Origin: Fistularia commersonii
Taxonomy: Eukaryota; Chordata; Actinopteri; Syngnathiformes; Fistulariidae
Assembly: GCA_037954325.1 (NCBI GenBank)
Contig: JBBMNZ010000026.1
Span: 7,691,501-7,755,500 of the forward strand
Length of the DNA stretch: 64,000 nucleotides
Reading direction: 5' to 3'
Shown one piece after another: positions 39,053-54,000 of this stretch. Numbering within the stretch: position 1 is the first letter of the stretch; every line of letters starts with the position of its first letter. A model generated the notes under the pieces. That model saw only the letters and a program-made list of their open reading frames with translations. It was not told where the DNA came from and made no database searches. A program made the position numbers and the translations under genes.

Positions 39053-42000
39053 ATGTCAACTGTGACAGAAAATGCGATGGGTGGCCTTTGGAATACAAGC
39101 AGAGAGAAAACCTACAAGAAGGTAAACGAGTTCTCCGTTCGTTCGAGAGCCCAATTTTGTGTAATTTTCTGTTCTTCTTTCACAAATATGAACTGGTTTA
39201 CTTAATATTTATTTTAGAATAACATCAAACAGCAAGTCAAAATGTTCCTTACTTATGAGCCTGTGAGTCACAAGAGACCTTACAAATGTCCATTCATGGG
39301 ACATAATGTCCTGACCCTGGCTGGAGCTCACTGCCAGAGATTAGTCAAGTGCCGGTCAAATTTGATTTAAGATGTCATTGCTTATGGTGGCTTTTCTCAG
39401 GATGCAACCCGTATAAGGCTTTCCACATTGCGTTCAGATTAAAAAAAGGACAAAAGTCTTTTAGTGGCCAGTCAGGCAAGACTATCCCTCAGCCATTATA
39501 TGCTTGATGGTTGTGTTTAAAACCATAAAATCGTACTGTAGTTGCTCTTGGAGTTTTCACGACGAGTAAGCCTTTAAACACAGAATACCTTTGAAAGTAA
39601 CTCAGAAAGAGACGGCGGGGTTGCGGTCCAACAACTCAGATAATTCATGTAATGTGTAAGGCAGTGACAGCCGGAGCTAACTGACTGCTTTTTTCCCCCA
39701 TCAAGACAACGTCATCAGCCTTAAAGGGTGCCATTCAGCTCGGTATTGGCTACACAGTAGGAAACCTCACCTCCAAGCCAGACAGAGATGTGCTTATGCA
39801 AGACTTCTACGTGGTTGAAAGTGTCTTTCTGCCCAGGTCAGAGCAACATATCGTCAACCTTTTCAGACAAATGTTTATATTTCATGTATACATTTTCTGA
39901 TAGAGGAATCCATGATCGAGAAGTTTGCGGATTGTCATTAATATAATAGCCAGATTTTTGCATGATATTGCATCAGATGCATCAAGTCATGTGCACATGG
40001 TAACAGGCTCTCTAGACAAAGAGAATGGAAAATTACGTCAAAGTTAAATGCTATTATTAGCAAAGTAAACTACTTGGTCCCGATCATCCAGTCCATCCAG
40101 TTTGTCGCCGCCAACAGCCTCCATCACCTTTTATGATAAAGTATATATTGCAAGGCATACAACTATGTTGGGGGATTACAGAACATATGTTAGTGTGCTG
40201 TTCCTTGTAAAACTGCCACATCACTTCAAAACAAATTTATAATTAAGGGATTCCTCTTTACACAGACAAAATCATCGGCCAAGTAAATGCTCTGTTTACA
40301 AAAGGTGTTGAAATGTCCCAAAGGTGCTCGATGAAAAAAGTAACATTTGCGAGTGTCTAGTTATGTCATTTCCTTATTTACAATAGGAATGGGATCAATT
40401 TTAGGAATTGATTCTCTTCAATTTATGCAATATATGACAGATGACAATCAGGTATTTAAATTGTACCATTGATGATTAAATATTCTACAAGGAAATATAT
40501 TGTTGGTTTATTATTTGAAGATGCACCTGGATGTAGATAGTTGGTCCATGCACATACGTTCACCTTTTGTGGTCCTGTTGCTTGGCAACAACTGTATATT
40601 GCTCTTTGGTTTTGCGTTGACCCGAGTGCGATGAGTGTTTAAAACCGGCAAGCAGCTTGTTTAAAACAGTCAAGTGTGAAATGTAAATATTTCATTGCGT
40701 TTTTTTACACCACCTTAGTTTGCAGCAATGTCAAGCCATGATTAAGAGCAATGAAATAATGAAAAAAAATGTTCGAAACAATCTTCAGGAAATATGGTGT
40801 CTTGCATTTCCCCTCGAAATTCATCTCTCGCTGCACTGCTGAAACACTGCACCACTGTCCTCTGGCTTCACACAGTTCTGAAAGAGCTTCAGAGTGATGG
40901 ATATGCTTCTCAAATTTTTTGCAGTTGTGTTTGTTCTGTCAGTATCTTCGTGCATGTATCTATGACAACCAGTGCACATCTTCTCAAACACAAGTAAATA
41001 CACTTGCTGATGTCTCCGTGTGATAGGAATAAATCATTTCCAGGTGATAGGGTTAGGGAAATTGTTTCCATTCAAGGCATACGTTACCATCAAAACCCTT
41101 CTGTCACTGGTTACAGATAATTGTACTTGTTTTGACACTACGCAAAGCTGTCGCATTTCACTGTGGAGTACTCACAGGTGTTGTGTTACGCTGCAGGGCC
41201 ATCTTGTTGCCCCTATTCGCTTACCAACAAGTCAGGCACTCGGTAGCCTACTTACCTAGAAAACGATCCAAGTTCTCAGAGTGTTCTCCATATTTAGAGT
41301 TGCCCTGGAAAACAAAACGTTCATTAACCCAATTTTTGTAGTCTGAGGGTTGGCCATACCGGTTTTTATGAGAATTTATTTAGTAAGACTTTACAGCTGA
41401 GTCAACTTACCGATGATTTATCCCTGCTGATCGCCACGGATTCAGGTTAGGTTGGTTTACGAAACAGTATTGTCAAAGCCAGTCTGACGACATAAGCTTT
41501 TTCCATTATATTCAGGACGACAACCCAGAAAAAAATTGGGTTTTTCCCAGCTCCTCACTTTTTTCTCTTCCTCTCCGAAGGCGTCATTTTTTTTCAGCGG
41601 CGCTGTTCTTTATTGTAATCAGAGCCCTTGCGTGTCTCCAGGCAAAAAACTATACAAGGCACGTTGTCACAACGATACTTTAGAATCTGGGTTCCCAGTT
41701 ATTCTTGCTCGAAGGGAGGGTCAGTTGACAGACACGAAAAAATTCGAATTGGTAAACAGATGAGGTGTCGAAACTTTCTGCATTGTCCTTTCTGTTTGGA
41801 AATAACCGTAAAAAATTGCCAACCTGTCAAAGCAATAATACATTTAAGGTCTTTGTTATCATTCCTCATCTGAACTCACATACTGTTATGTCTTGTTGTT
41901 TCCTGGGGGCTGGGGGGGGCTCGGATATCATTCCACAGCGAGGGAAGCAACTTGACCCCGGCGCATCACTATCCCGACTTCCGCTTCAAGACTTATGCGC

Positions 42001-45000
42001 CTCTGGCTTTCCGCTACTTCAGAGATCTATTCGGCATCAAGCCGGATGACTACCTGGTAAGACCGAAAGCAGGCCATGCTATCACCGATCAATACTTGTT
42101 CAACGTGCACGTCTACCTGCCTAATATTTTTGAGTATGTTACCATATACGTTGAAATGCACGTTGGGTTTATTTACTGGGTCGTAAAAACATTTGGAAAG
42201 AGTCATGTGACCTCAGTCATGAGAAGTAAATGTAAGGCCTGAAGTTCCAAGCAGAAACGCATACCGTTTTAAATAAGTATGCATATCATTCATGTCTTGT
42301 GAAAGTCCTTATAGAGAGTAATTGAAAGGAAGACTGTTCAACGAAGCAAGTAATTGAAAACAAGACTTATATAACGTATTTTACACAACATCAACCATAC
42401 TTATTGATGTTTTGAGAGAAAAAAAACACTTCGGATTAAAAAAAAAACAAACTGTAGTAGTTCTCGTGACAGCGGGTGTTTTCCTTTCAAAACACATAAT
42501 AATGCGTTCATAGTTTCTATGCAAACATGGCAATACTGTTTCTGTTTGCGTTCAGGGGTGTTACCAGTGTAGCAACTGGTGAAAAGCTGGTTCTCCAATG
42601 TGAACTATTTCACTGTTTTTTTTGCTGTTTTTTTTTTCACCTTCAGTACTCTCTGGTAAATGAGCCTCTGATTGAGCTGACCAACCCTGGCGCCAGTGGA
42701 TCTCTCTTCTACCTAACCAGTGATGACGAGTTTATTATTAAGACTGTCCAGCACAAAGAGGCCAAATTTCTGCAGAGGTTACTTCCTGGATACTATATGG
42801 TGAGACTCAGAAAATCTCTGTATGCAGCTGAAAGTGTGACAAAACTGAAGTACTGTGTATTAAATAAGGGTCCATTATTCCTCTGTAATACATTTGAGCG
42901 CAAAACTCTTGAGGAGGTAAGGTGCATTTAAAGTTCAGTTTCATGTTGCAAGCAAACACAGGCAGCTAAATTTTGCTGCCATTTAAAAATGGTGTTTTCT
43001 GTTGGGTTAAATTATCTTGTGACCCCTCCATTAATGCGATTCAAATTGAATTAGCTGCAAAAGAAACGGCGATGATTTTGGCTCACCGCTTTATTATCAC
43101 CAGCATGGGTTATTTTTAAAAAGTGAAACTATTTATTTGAAAACAGAGCAGTAATTTAGATGGGCTGAGAGCTGCACTGCATCAGGAACTAAAAAACTGC
43201 AGACAAGTGGAGGATATTGCGCAGTACGTTCTCGTGAAATTAAAATGGAAGCTGGTTCAGTGTATCACTACTTTAAAGGCCCTAATGGTCTTCTGAAATT
43301 ATACATTTTGCCAGTATTCACATGTATCATTTATTGGGTTATTGCAAGTCCTGCGTCCATTAATACTGTTTTCTCACTTCTTGCATTAATCTGTACTTGA
43401 AGCTATGGACTGGGTTAATTTGGTTATTTGTCATATTGTGTCTGACTGCACATCCCACTTGAATTCCCTGAAGATGTATGTGGTGGAACTAATTTATTTT
43501 TCAAAGTTTTCTGAATAGTGGTAGTGGCTGTACATCATAAATGTCTTTTTCGAAGTCTATGTAGTTTGGTGATTTTGTGCTAAAATTACCACTATTTTGT
43601 TAGTGCACAAGAAAAGTTTTAAAACTATAACTTGGTTAGCAGTAAGAATTCTACCCTGAAATTTGTAACTTCAACCAGTTCTGAGAAGCTTTCTCTAATT
43701 GTCTGCAGTAGCCCAAATATGCCCAGCTAAGTAGTTTAAGTCAATATTTTAATTTCCTTTAAATTTACATTTTAAATTGGTCATTTACATAGAGTCGATT
43801 TGAAAAGTCGCGCATACGTGACTACACGTTTGTTTGCAACTCACTTTGTTTGCTACACCCCCTCCAAAAAACACAAGCTCATAATGGATAATTTACTTAA
43901 AATATTTGGACTTTAAATTTACCGGTTACATTAGATGCATTTGACAGTAATGTTAATGTTAATGTTATTGTTAATGTTAATGTTAATGTTAATGTTAATG
44001 TTGATGTTGATGTTGATGTTGATGTTGATGCTGATGCTGATGCTGATGCTGATGCTGATGCTGATACTAATGCTAATGCTTTTTTTTTTATTCAACCTTT
44101 ATTTAACCAGGAAAAAAAGTCCCGTTGAGATTAGAAAACTCTTTTACAGGGGAGTCCTGGCCAAGAGGCAGCAATAAGTTACAGACAGAACAATATACAA
44201 ACAGTTAAAAGAAGCAATTACATGCTAATGATGCTAATGATAATGATAACGCTAATGATAATGTATGTATATGTAAATGTGTGTATTGACCTTTAAGATT
44301 AATCTATCTTGGTAATTTACAATAACATGTTTTTTTCTTTGGGTAAATAGAACCTGAACCAGAATCCACGCACCCTCCTGCCCAAGTTTTATGGACTGTA
44401 CTGTATCCAATCAGGAGGCATCAACATCCGACTGGTGGTGATGAACAATGTGCTGCCTCGCTCGCTTAAAATGCACTACAAATATGATCTTAAAGGATCT
44501 ACTTACAAGAGACGGGCATCCAGGAAAGAGCGAGAGAAAGCCTGCCCGACGTTCAAGGATCTGGATTTCCAGGATATGCATGAAGAAGGGGTTTACTTTG
44601 ATGCAGAAACATACAACAACCTAATGAAGACCCTCCAGAGAGACTGTCGGGTAGGTGCAAGACAGGATTCAAGTATTTTATTACGTCACTCCCTTATTCA
44701 CTCACAGTCATATGTGAAAGCTGCAAAGTCAAAGTTCACCCAGCTCACCAGGTACAGTTAAGGGTTAAATTTCATGCTGAATGACACTGTGACTGAGAAG
44801 AAAGGGGTCAAACCAGCAATTTTTTTAACATTCAAATTAAAAAATTAAAACGCGTTCATGTATTTGTGAGGGGAACCCCTGTGTATTTGTATCGCGTTCT
44901 CAGTCTTAGCTCTGTTTGCCCCCGGCTCTTTCTCCTGTCTCTCCTGTGTGCGTTGCAGGACATGACAGCTCCTCAAACATTGAATGTGATTAAGATATGA

Positions 45001-48000
45001 TCTTTGTGACCTTAGGAAGAATCGGCGCTTTTGAGAAAAAAACAAAAACAAAATGCATTCCTCACTTTTTCGCTGTGCAGATGGTGGGAAATATTGTAAG
45101 AGAATAGTTCAGCTGACTGTTTATTAGACATGATCTGATTCGGGGTTCTGTCAAGAAACAGACAAGTAATTCTTCCAGGAACACAACTTTTTTTTTCTTC
45201 TGAATTTACGTTTATGCTTTGAACCAACTTTCGTCAATCAACAGAGGTTTGATGTGTCAAAGACAAAAGAAATGTGACTGAAAGTCTGGGAAAATTAATG
45301 AAACAGACAAACACAAGTGGATTGGTTTTCTGACATTGTTCGATCGGCATTTTGAAATGAATTACGAGCTACACACACACACACACACACTCACACAAAC
45401 ACACTCAACACTTCCTGACTATCATTGCTTCACTATCTTAAAAGGAAAAGTGTCGTCCTCACAGACTTCTCAGTAAAATCAGCCCTTTGTATTCTGTTGG
45501 TCAATCTCTCCTCAGTTATGGCACTTTTGTCATCAACGTGTTATCATTAGCTGTCATGTTTTTTTTTAAAAGTGCAGCCAGAGTGACATCCTCCACCCTT
45601 GCTCAGTCAGTGTTTACTTTTTAACCAAGCAGCACTCTAAAATGTATTGTTTATTTTCCCGTGTGCATCGTATATACTGGCTTTCTTATGTTCTGTATGT
45701 GTGTGTGTGTGTGCGGGAGCTTTGGAAACTGTACAGTTTTTTTTTTTTTTTTCATGCCTTCCTGTGCTCGCCTCTCGATCGGGCGGCGAAAAGCTCTCTA
45801 AGCAGAATCTCTGCGTGTTTCCATGAGTAAGCAGCTCACCCTTTCACCCCAGGAGAGGCTGCTGACTAAAACATAGAGGTGGGGGTCAGCAGAAGCCCCT
45901 GTAACAGGGCATGGGGAGTGCAGAGGGAGTGATTAGGGCGGTTTGTTGTCCCATTAAGATGTATGTTGGTTTGGTGAGATCATCGAAAACGTATCCGGTG
46001 TTTTCCAGAGCAATGGTTTACATTCGATCAGCAGAAAACAGAGATATTAGATAGCCAGGGTGTTATTCTGAATATACATGTGCCTTTGGACGATTGTCTC
46101 TGTATTGCCTTGCGTCTCTCTAAATTCTCACGAAATTCTGCAGGGTTTTGGTTGAGAAATTGAGATCAGTTTTTTTTCGCTGAGCTAGATTGGCTGAACA
46201 ACAGGGTCACGCTCTGTCTGAGTGTCGGTGCCAGAAATATTTCATGAAGATGTGTTTCTCACTGAACAATAAGGGCCAGAGTAGCCAAAAAAAATAAACA
46301 TTAATGTATTGTATAGTTCTCTATCCACTCAGACACACTTCTCTCTTAACACGCTCTTAACATGGAGATTCAGAGCTTTAACTATGATATAAGACTCTGA
46401 TTTCACTTGCATAGTTCACAACCTTTATAAAAACTAGCTATTATCTAACCAAATCTGATGTTATCAAGTTTATTTACGTGTGTTCATTCATACATGCATA
46501 ATGTACATACATAATGTAACTTATATTTCATACGTGTCAATATGTTTTTACACGAACGAGCAGGACAAATATAGCTCTTCTCTTTCTGCTGTGACAGCTC
46601 GATTGTTTGCCTGGGAAACCCGGAGCTGCGACGCACAGTTATGGCCTTCTGTAGGCAGGCTGGTGTGTGCCAGCCTTATTCAAAATGGTTGCGGGTTGAA
46701 TAGGCTGGGGGAGTTCAAGTGAAGGGATGCAAATCGCTGATATGGAAAAGAAACAGCTTTCACAAAAGTCCCTGTGTTGTTTGAGTGAGTTATTAGATGT
46801 ATTTTGTGTTGTGATGGGCGAGAATGAATGTATCATTATTTATTAACCATTTCTGGGGTGGGTGCAGAATGGATTTACGCTCTAGTAAAATGATCCTTAA
46901 CGACAATATTCCAGATAACTTCCTCTGATAGCTGGAGGAAGGATGTGTTATTTGAAGTGTTATATGTAGAGTGAAGGTGAATATATAAATATATATACTG
47001 CTCAAAAAAATAAAGGGAACACTTGAACAACACAATGTAACTCCAAGTCAATCACACTTCTGTGAAATCATAGTGTCCACTCATTCATTTTAACTTGTTT
47101 TAAGGACATTACATCAAAGTTGGATCAGCCTGGAGTTTGTTTTTACACTTTAATTTTGAGTGTGAGTCCTAATCAGACCTCCATGGGTTGATACAATTGA
47201 TTTCCATTGATCATTTTTGTGTGATTTTGTTGTCAGCACATTCAACTGTGTAAAGAGCAAAGTATTTCATCAGAATATTTCATTCATTTAGATCTAGGAT
47301 GTGTTTTTTAAGTGTTCCCTTTATTTTTTTGAGCAGTGTATATATATATATATACACATATATATGTATATATATATACACATATATATATATATGTATA
47401 TATAGATAAATTTATATACATATATGTAAAGCTAAGGAGACGCTTTTCTAATATGTTATGTACTGGTAATATTTTTCTAAATTTCTTTGAAATTTGAGAC
47501 AGAATTATTATTATGATCAGTATAATTATTATCATTATTATAAAAATAGTGCCAACCTTTCTTTCCACTGTAGGTCATAAACTGGGCTGACTACCTAGCT
47601 GCCAGTAAAATCCCAGTCTGCGTCTCTTTAGCCCCATTCTGCCAAATAACTGCGCCATTATATCACTTTGAAGGGGGAAATAGACTCCCGAAAAACTCAA
47701 GGACCCCTCGGTGTGTAACACTTGGATCGTTGTACAGAAAATACCGTGTTTACTTTCGCCGAATGTGGTTCAGACAGAGATTTCCTTTTACTGGTTGTCT
47801 GGTCTTTGAGGTTCGGAAGTGTGACGGCAATGAAATTCTTTGAGGGAAAACATTTCTTCGTGACGCTGCTGAAAGGTCAAGGAGCCGAAAGTGCAGCAGC
47901 CAGTCTTGACATCGGTTTCTCAAGGGTTCGAACGTGTCACAGAAAAAGCGACTGCATTTTTATTTGGCAGTGATGCTGTTTTGCTTCAGTAGACGGTCTC

Positions 48001-51000
48001 AATAATCAAATGATTATGTTGTTTTTATAGGTTTTGGAGAGTTTCAAGATCATGGACTACAGCCTGCTGCTAGGAGTCCACATCCTGGACCACAGCCAGA
48101 GAGAGGGGCTCGAGCAGGGCCAGGCTGGGGGCGATGGCAGGAGACCCGTGGCTCAGAAAGTCCTTTACTCGACTGCCATGGAGTCGATCCAGGGAGACGG
48201 CAAGGCAGCGGAGGCGCTCACCACAGATGACACGTGAGTTGGCTCGGCCAGGGAAAACACTCTTTTTTTATGCGCGAGCGTTTTCGCCACACTCTGCCCG
48301 TGTCTCTGGCACATTTGTAAAACTACACGTCTTCCTCGGAAAGGGAAACTCAAGCCCGCTCTTGTAACCATAGCAACACAAACACATACACCGCCACCTG
48401 TTTTGTATATTTACTCCAATTTACACAAGTGCATAGTACTTAAAGTGCACCTTTTATAAACACTACTAAAGATGCAGCGGCTCAGAGCCTCTATTTGAAC
48501 AGGGTTTCAACACGGCTGAAGAACAAGGAGCCGTTCTCTAACCGATGGCATGTCTTTAAATCCGTCACAGGATGGGTGGTATCCCCGCCAAAACACACAA
48601 AGAGGAGAAGCTGCTTATCTTCCTCGGCATCATAGATATCCTACAGTCTTACAGGTAATCATTTTTAAGATTTTGTGGTGACGCAAGCCCCCCCGCCGTT
48701 GCATTTGAGGTGGGGAATAGAACGGTGAATCATTCAAGGACTGTCGTCAGTGTCAGTTATAAACAGTAAACATGTGACAACTAAGTGGGAATATGTCAGA
48801 ATATTTACAGGCCAGAGAACAAAAGCTACGATTCTTTTTTTTTTTTTTTTCGCATCCTGCATCGATGGACATCGCGTGCTGTCAATTTTTACGTCAGAAG
48901 CGCATCTTCAATGCTTACCTTTTTTTTAAAATATGTGATGTATTACGACTAAAACGCAGTACAGTATGCGATGCTGAGGTCGAAACATGAAGTTCTTATA
49001 TAACCACATATGTTTGTTTCAAGGCATCTTGTTTTGTTTTCTCTCCCAGACTCATTAAAAAGTTGGAACACTCGTGGAAAGCCCTGGTGTACGATGGCGT
49101 AAGTTGATCTCCGGCTAAAAATCTGACATCGCTGCCTATGAATAGGCTCCTTTGTTCGGTCATTTATCCTTGCCCCCCCCCCCCTGTTCTCCGCCTGTCC
49201 TCAGGACTCCGTCTCGGTGCACAGGCCCGGGTTCTATGCCAGCCGCTTCCTCAAGTTCATGAGCACACGAGTCTTCAGGAAAACTCAGTGTGAGTTTCGC
49301 GTCGTAACGCCGAGGAGGAAACGTAGGCCAAAAAAAACACACACACACAAAGAGCAGGAAAGGCGGTGCACGTTGAGTTTTCTCTGATCTAGCGCTTGGC
49401 ATCGCGTGTCGCATAACGTTTCATTAGTGACATGTATAATTTCCTTGTATTGTCTTCCTGATCAACCAGAATGTTTGACATCTTTATCTCTCTGATCTCT
49501 CTTCTTTGAGCCCCGTCGGAATCAGGATTTGAATAGCAAATATGTTTTGTTCATTTGTTGAAGTAGCAACCCCCCACCACAACCCAACCCCTTTTTTGTT
49601 CTAATTCAACACTTCTACAGCATCTGATTTGACTGATAATCGCTCAATTCACACAAAGACTATTCACTCAACCCAAAAGTCTTTACCGACAGGTGACAGA
49701 CACAGAGGAAAATTACCCTCTCTATTTCAACTCAGACATGATAGATAGATAGATCCTCTGTTCTTTTACCAAATCCAAAACATCCAATCCCCAGTCTATT
49801 CAATAAGAACATCGTGAAAAATCAATGTCAACAACAAACAGTTGCATGTCGGCGCTGTTGTGTTACGCTTTAATATCTACGTCAAATATAGTAACAATGT
49901 TATGCAACGGCGCGGGAAGCCTTTTGGAAATAAACCCAGCTGAGGAAATGATTCGAGGATTTAGCTTCCCTATTAACCGTTGCCAAGTCCGGTCACGGAC
50001 AGGATTTCATTTCATGCCCTCCCTGGGAAGCTGGGCAAAACATGGCTCCTGGGACATTTGTTTCATTTTCATTATTTACTTTAATACATTATGGTTACTG
50101 CTTATATTGGATCACCAGGCTTAATTCATTAATTAGTAAGTTCTTTTTAACATCCCATTATTTTCCTGTTGTTTGCTTTTTTCTCTTCCCTTTTGTCTTT
50201 TATCTAACCTGTTGTTTTTCGTTTTTTTTTTTTTTATTCCGCAGTGATTCGATTCTCCCCTTCAAAGAGGACCCGATCGTCCATCCCGGCCCTGAAATCG
50301 TCGTCTCAGGAGATCCTTTCATTGCAGGCAGATGAAAAGAGCGAGGGGAAAGGCAGAAGGGACAGGCTGGGAGGAGCGCGCAGCTTGGCCAGTCTGGATG
50401 GACAAGGTACATGAATCAAAATGAGAATCTGAAATCTCAAGAGGAGTTAACGCCATTTTTAGTGTTGTTTCCAAGTCAGTGAATCTTTAACCCCTCTTGT
50501 TTTAAATACGATTGTGACGTAACAGCTCGGGTTAAATTCCAGGATGTGGCCATTTTAGTGGTTTTAGAATCACCCGATGTCCAACAGCGGCTCCAACATT
50601 TTATAAAATAAAAGCCGCTATGAACATCGGAAGTTATTCTCATTTATTACAAGCTGCAAATCTGACACGGTATTCAAAACTTTGTGTCCAGCAGAGCACG
50701 AAGGAGATAAACAATACAAGGGTGATAACAGTGACAAGCTATCTTACTTCCTACTTCTTTTTAAGAAAATTGTGTGATTGGCTGTCTGACCTGCGTTTAG
50801 TAATCAAATTAAATGTGTACGTTCAGCGTCTTTGGCTGTTGTTATGCAACTGACTTAATTTCCTCATTGGGAATCAAGAGATGAACGGGGAGATAACACT
50901 GAGAAAAGTACAAGAAGTCGGTTTCCATGTAACAGTTTAATCAGGTAATTTAAATCACATTCTCATGCCTGGCCTTGTCTCGGCTATTAAGGCCTATTAA

Positions 51001-54000
51001 AGTGAGTCCGTGATTATCCGCGGCCCGGTGCTGACTGGAATTCGAAAAGGCCGAAGACCCAGCTACTTATCGATCATCGCAGCTTCATAAAGTGGCGTTG
51101 TTGAGACTGTGCAGAAGTAAGATTGAGTCTAATGGAATCAGTTTGGAATTATTTCCTCTGGCTCCAGATCAAGGAACCAGGAAGCTGAGCTTCCTGGTCT
51201 GGCTGTGTCCACCAAAGACAAGCTTCTCTTTTTAGTTTTGACAATGGAAATGTTTTTATCTTAGATAGTGACTTGCCAAAAATGCAGAAGGTATGGCACT
51301 GAGGAACAATTCGGTGTTTTGAAAGGATCTAAACTTTGGATAAAACCTTGCACTGGTCATTGGTGTTTTTTTTTCTTTACCAAAAATTACAATAACATCA
51401 GGACGAATACCAAGAAAAAAAAACCCAACATGGCATATGGAGCCCCGCATCAATAATCTGCAACTGTTTGTATGACTTTGGCCTTCCCAACAGCAGTTAA
51501 TTCCTCTTCAGTCTTTGCACGAGTCGGTTTCAAGGCAGAACTTTAAACAGCTACATGTCGAACAAGCTTAACCTTCCGGCCTAAATTGAACAAGTTAAGA
51601 CTGCTTTCCATGATTTTCCTCTCCTTTTCCTCTTCGGTTTCGAGATTCGGTATCGTAGCGACCGAATCGCTCAGCTTAAAAGAACGGCGGGCCTTCGACG
51701 CACCACGAGCTGGGAATTTTTAGGGGAAAAAAATGACCCGCTGGAGTTCGCCAACACGGAACCATGTCGCACTCCGTTACCAAAATAGGTCTGATTTGCT
51801 AAAAGTTTCTCATAAAAGGAATTCGCTGTCCCCCTGAATTGAAACCCCACCAAATGGTAGTTTCAACGTAAATTGTAGCTCTGTTTAAACCATGAAGCTA
51901 CGAGTTCATAGGAACTATGGCTCCGTCATACCAAAATATACTGCTCAAAAAAATAAAGGGAACACTTGAACAACACAATGTAACTCCAAGTCAATCACAC
52001 TTCTGTGAAATCATAGTGTCCACTCAGGAAGCAACACAGTTTCAATTTGACTTGTTTTAAGGACATTACATCAAAGTTGGATCAGCCTGGAGTTTGTTTT
52101 TACACTTTAATTTTGAGTGTGATTCCTAATCCAGACCTCCATGGGTTGATACAATTGATTTCCATTGATCATTTTTGTGTGATTTTGTTGTCAGCACATT
52201 CAACTGTGTAAAGAGCAAAGTATTTCATCAGAATATTTCATTCATTTAGATCTAGGATGTGTTTTTTAAGTGTTCCCTTTATTTTTTTTGAGCAGTGTAT
52301 ATTCATGTTGTGCGTGTTTTCTCTCCTCAGCTGTTTTCGGCTCATACCTGCGCCCAGACCTGGTCCCTACAACCCCCTCCTTCTACGAGGGTTCCTCCAT
52401 GGGAACCATCTCCATGTCTTCCATTTTTGTCAATGTGGACAACCAAACAGAGGAAAGGTACGAAGTCTGCACTGGTCTCCTATTTTTTGTGTCCCGGTTC
52501 CTCTAGTTACTTTTATTTCCTGATAGCCTCAGCCTGAGATGAAATAAAAGAAAGCCAGTCTGTAACTTATCAGTCAAAAGCAGAGCTGCTAGATCACACA
52601 CCAGAGGGAAGGCCATGCCAATTTTCCAGAATGAACAGACATGCAGTCTCGTGCTATTGTTACCTGTGCTTGTACTTCACGGGGCTGGATTGCTTGGTGC
52701 GTCACGGAGGAGGCGGCTCAGCTGGCCCGATAGCATGTTTTCAAATACGCTCAAACAACAGCGGCGGTAAGATAAAGGACACGCAAGCCACGATGCTTAG
52801 CTTTTTGTAACATTTTTATAAAACTGAAAAAAAACAACAAAAAAACCTCTGTGAATCTGCAAAAACACTTCATTTTCAACGGAAAACTTCATTAAAAAGC
52901 ACAACTTTATCCCATGTGAGTTATTATTGATTATGAACCTTTACAAATGAGCTTTAATGTAATAATCAGGTCCCGAGAGCTGATCAAAATATGACTTTAT
53001 TGAACAATAATCCGTGTGTAATATTATTACAGTGCCACGATATAATCCTATAGACACAATAGTGTAGTTCTCCCTCTGCCCAGCAGTGTCAGGTTCAACT
53101 GGCTTAATGCCCTGACAACTACTTTCATAAATATTTAAACAGAGGCTTTGTCATGAATGCCATATTCCTGGCAGGGCGTTGTGACAGGAGGAAAAAGCAG
53201 GGTAACAGCAAATCCATGATCTCCATGTGTCGAACCCAAGAGGAAATGTGCTATTAGTGTTCAATTTCTTTTTAATTCCCCCCCCTGTTGACATCTCTAG
53301 AGAAGTTATATGGCGTCACATAATATAAAACAGAACTTATACCGTCCCCTAGCGGGTAAAATCAGTACTTTTGACAGTAAAACTTAACATTTTATAGAAA
53401 GTACACCAGACCTCTTCATCACCTACAAAAGGGATTCGCAAAGTAGGGAAGACAAAATGTTTTTAAAGTCGAGAATCATTTGAGTACCTTGTTTTTAGCT
53501 ATAATTATGGCAGAAGTAAAAATAAATCTTTTCCTTTCGGCTTTTCCCTTCAGGGGTCGCCACAGCGAATCAACTTTCTCCACCTAACCCTATTCTCCGT
53601 ATCCTCCTGTCTCACACCAACTACCTTCATATCCTCTCTCACAACATCCATATATCTTCTCATTGGTCTTCTTCTAGACCTCCTGCCTGGCAGCTCCAAT
53701 TCCAGCATCCATCTACCAATATATTCACTCTCCCTCCTCTGTACATGACCCAACCATCTCAGTCTGGCTTCTCTGACCTTCTCTCCGAAACATTTAACAT
53801 GTGCTGTTCCTCTGATAGACTCATTCCTGATCCTATCCATGCTTGTCTTTCCAAAAGAGAACCTCAGCATCTTCATCTCTGCGACCTCTAGCTCTGTCTC
53901 CTGTCTTTTTGTTAATGTCACTGTTTCTAGTCAAATGCAGCGATCCCTCGCTATAACGCGGTTTACATTTCACGGTTTCGCAACTTCACGGATTTGCATC

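Noticed and set aside
43935..44177. Plus-strand frame of LM repeats
   Set aside because: This is a translation of the hexanucleotide array, not a protein gene.
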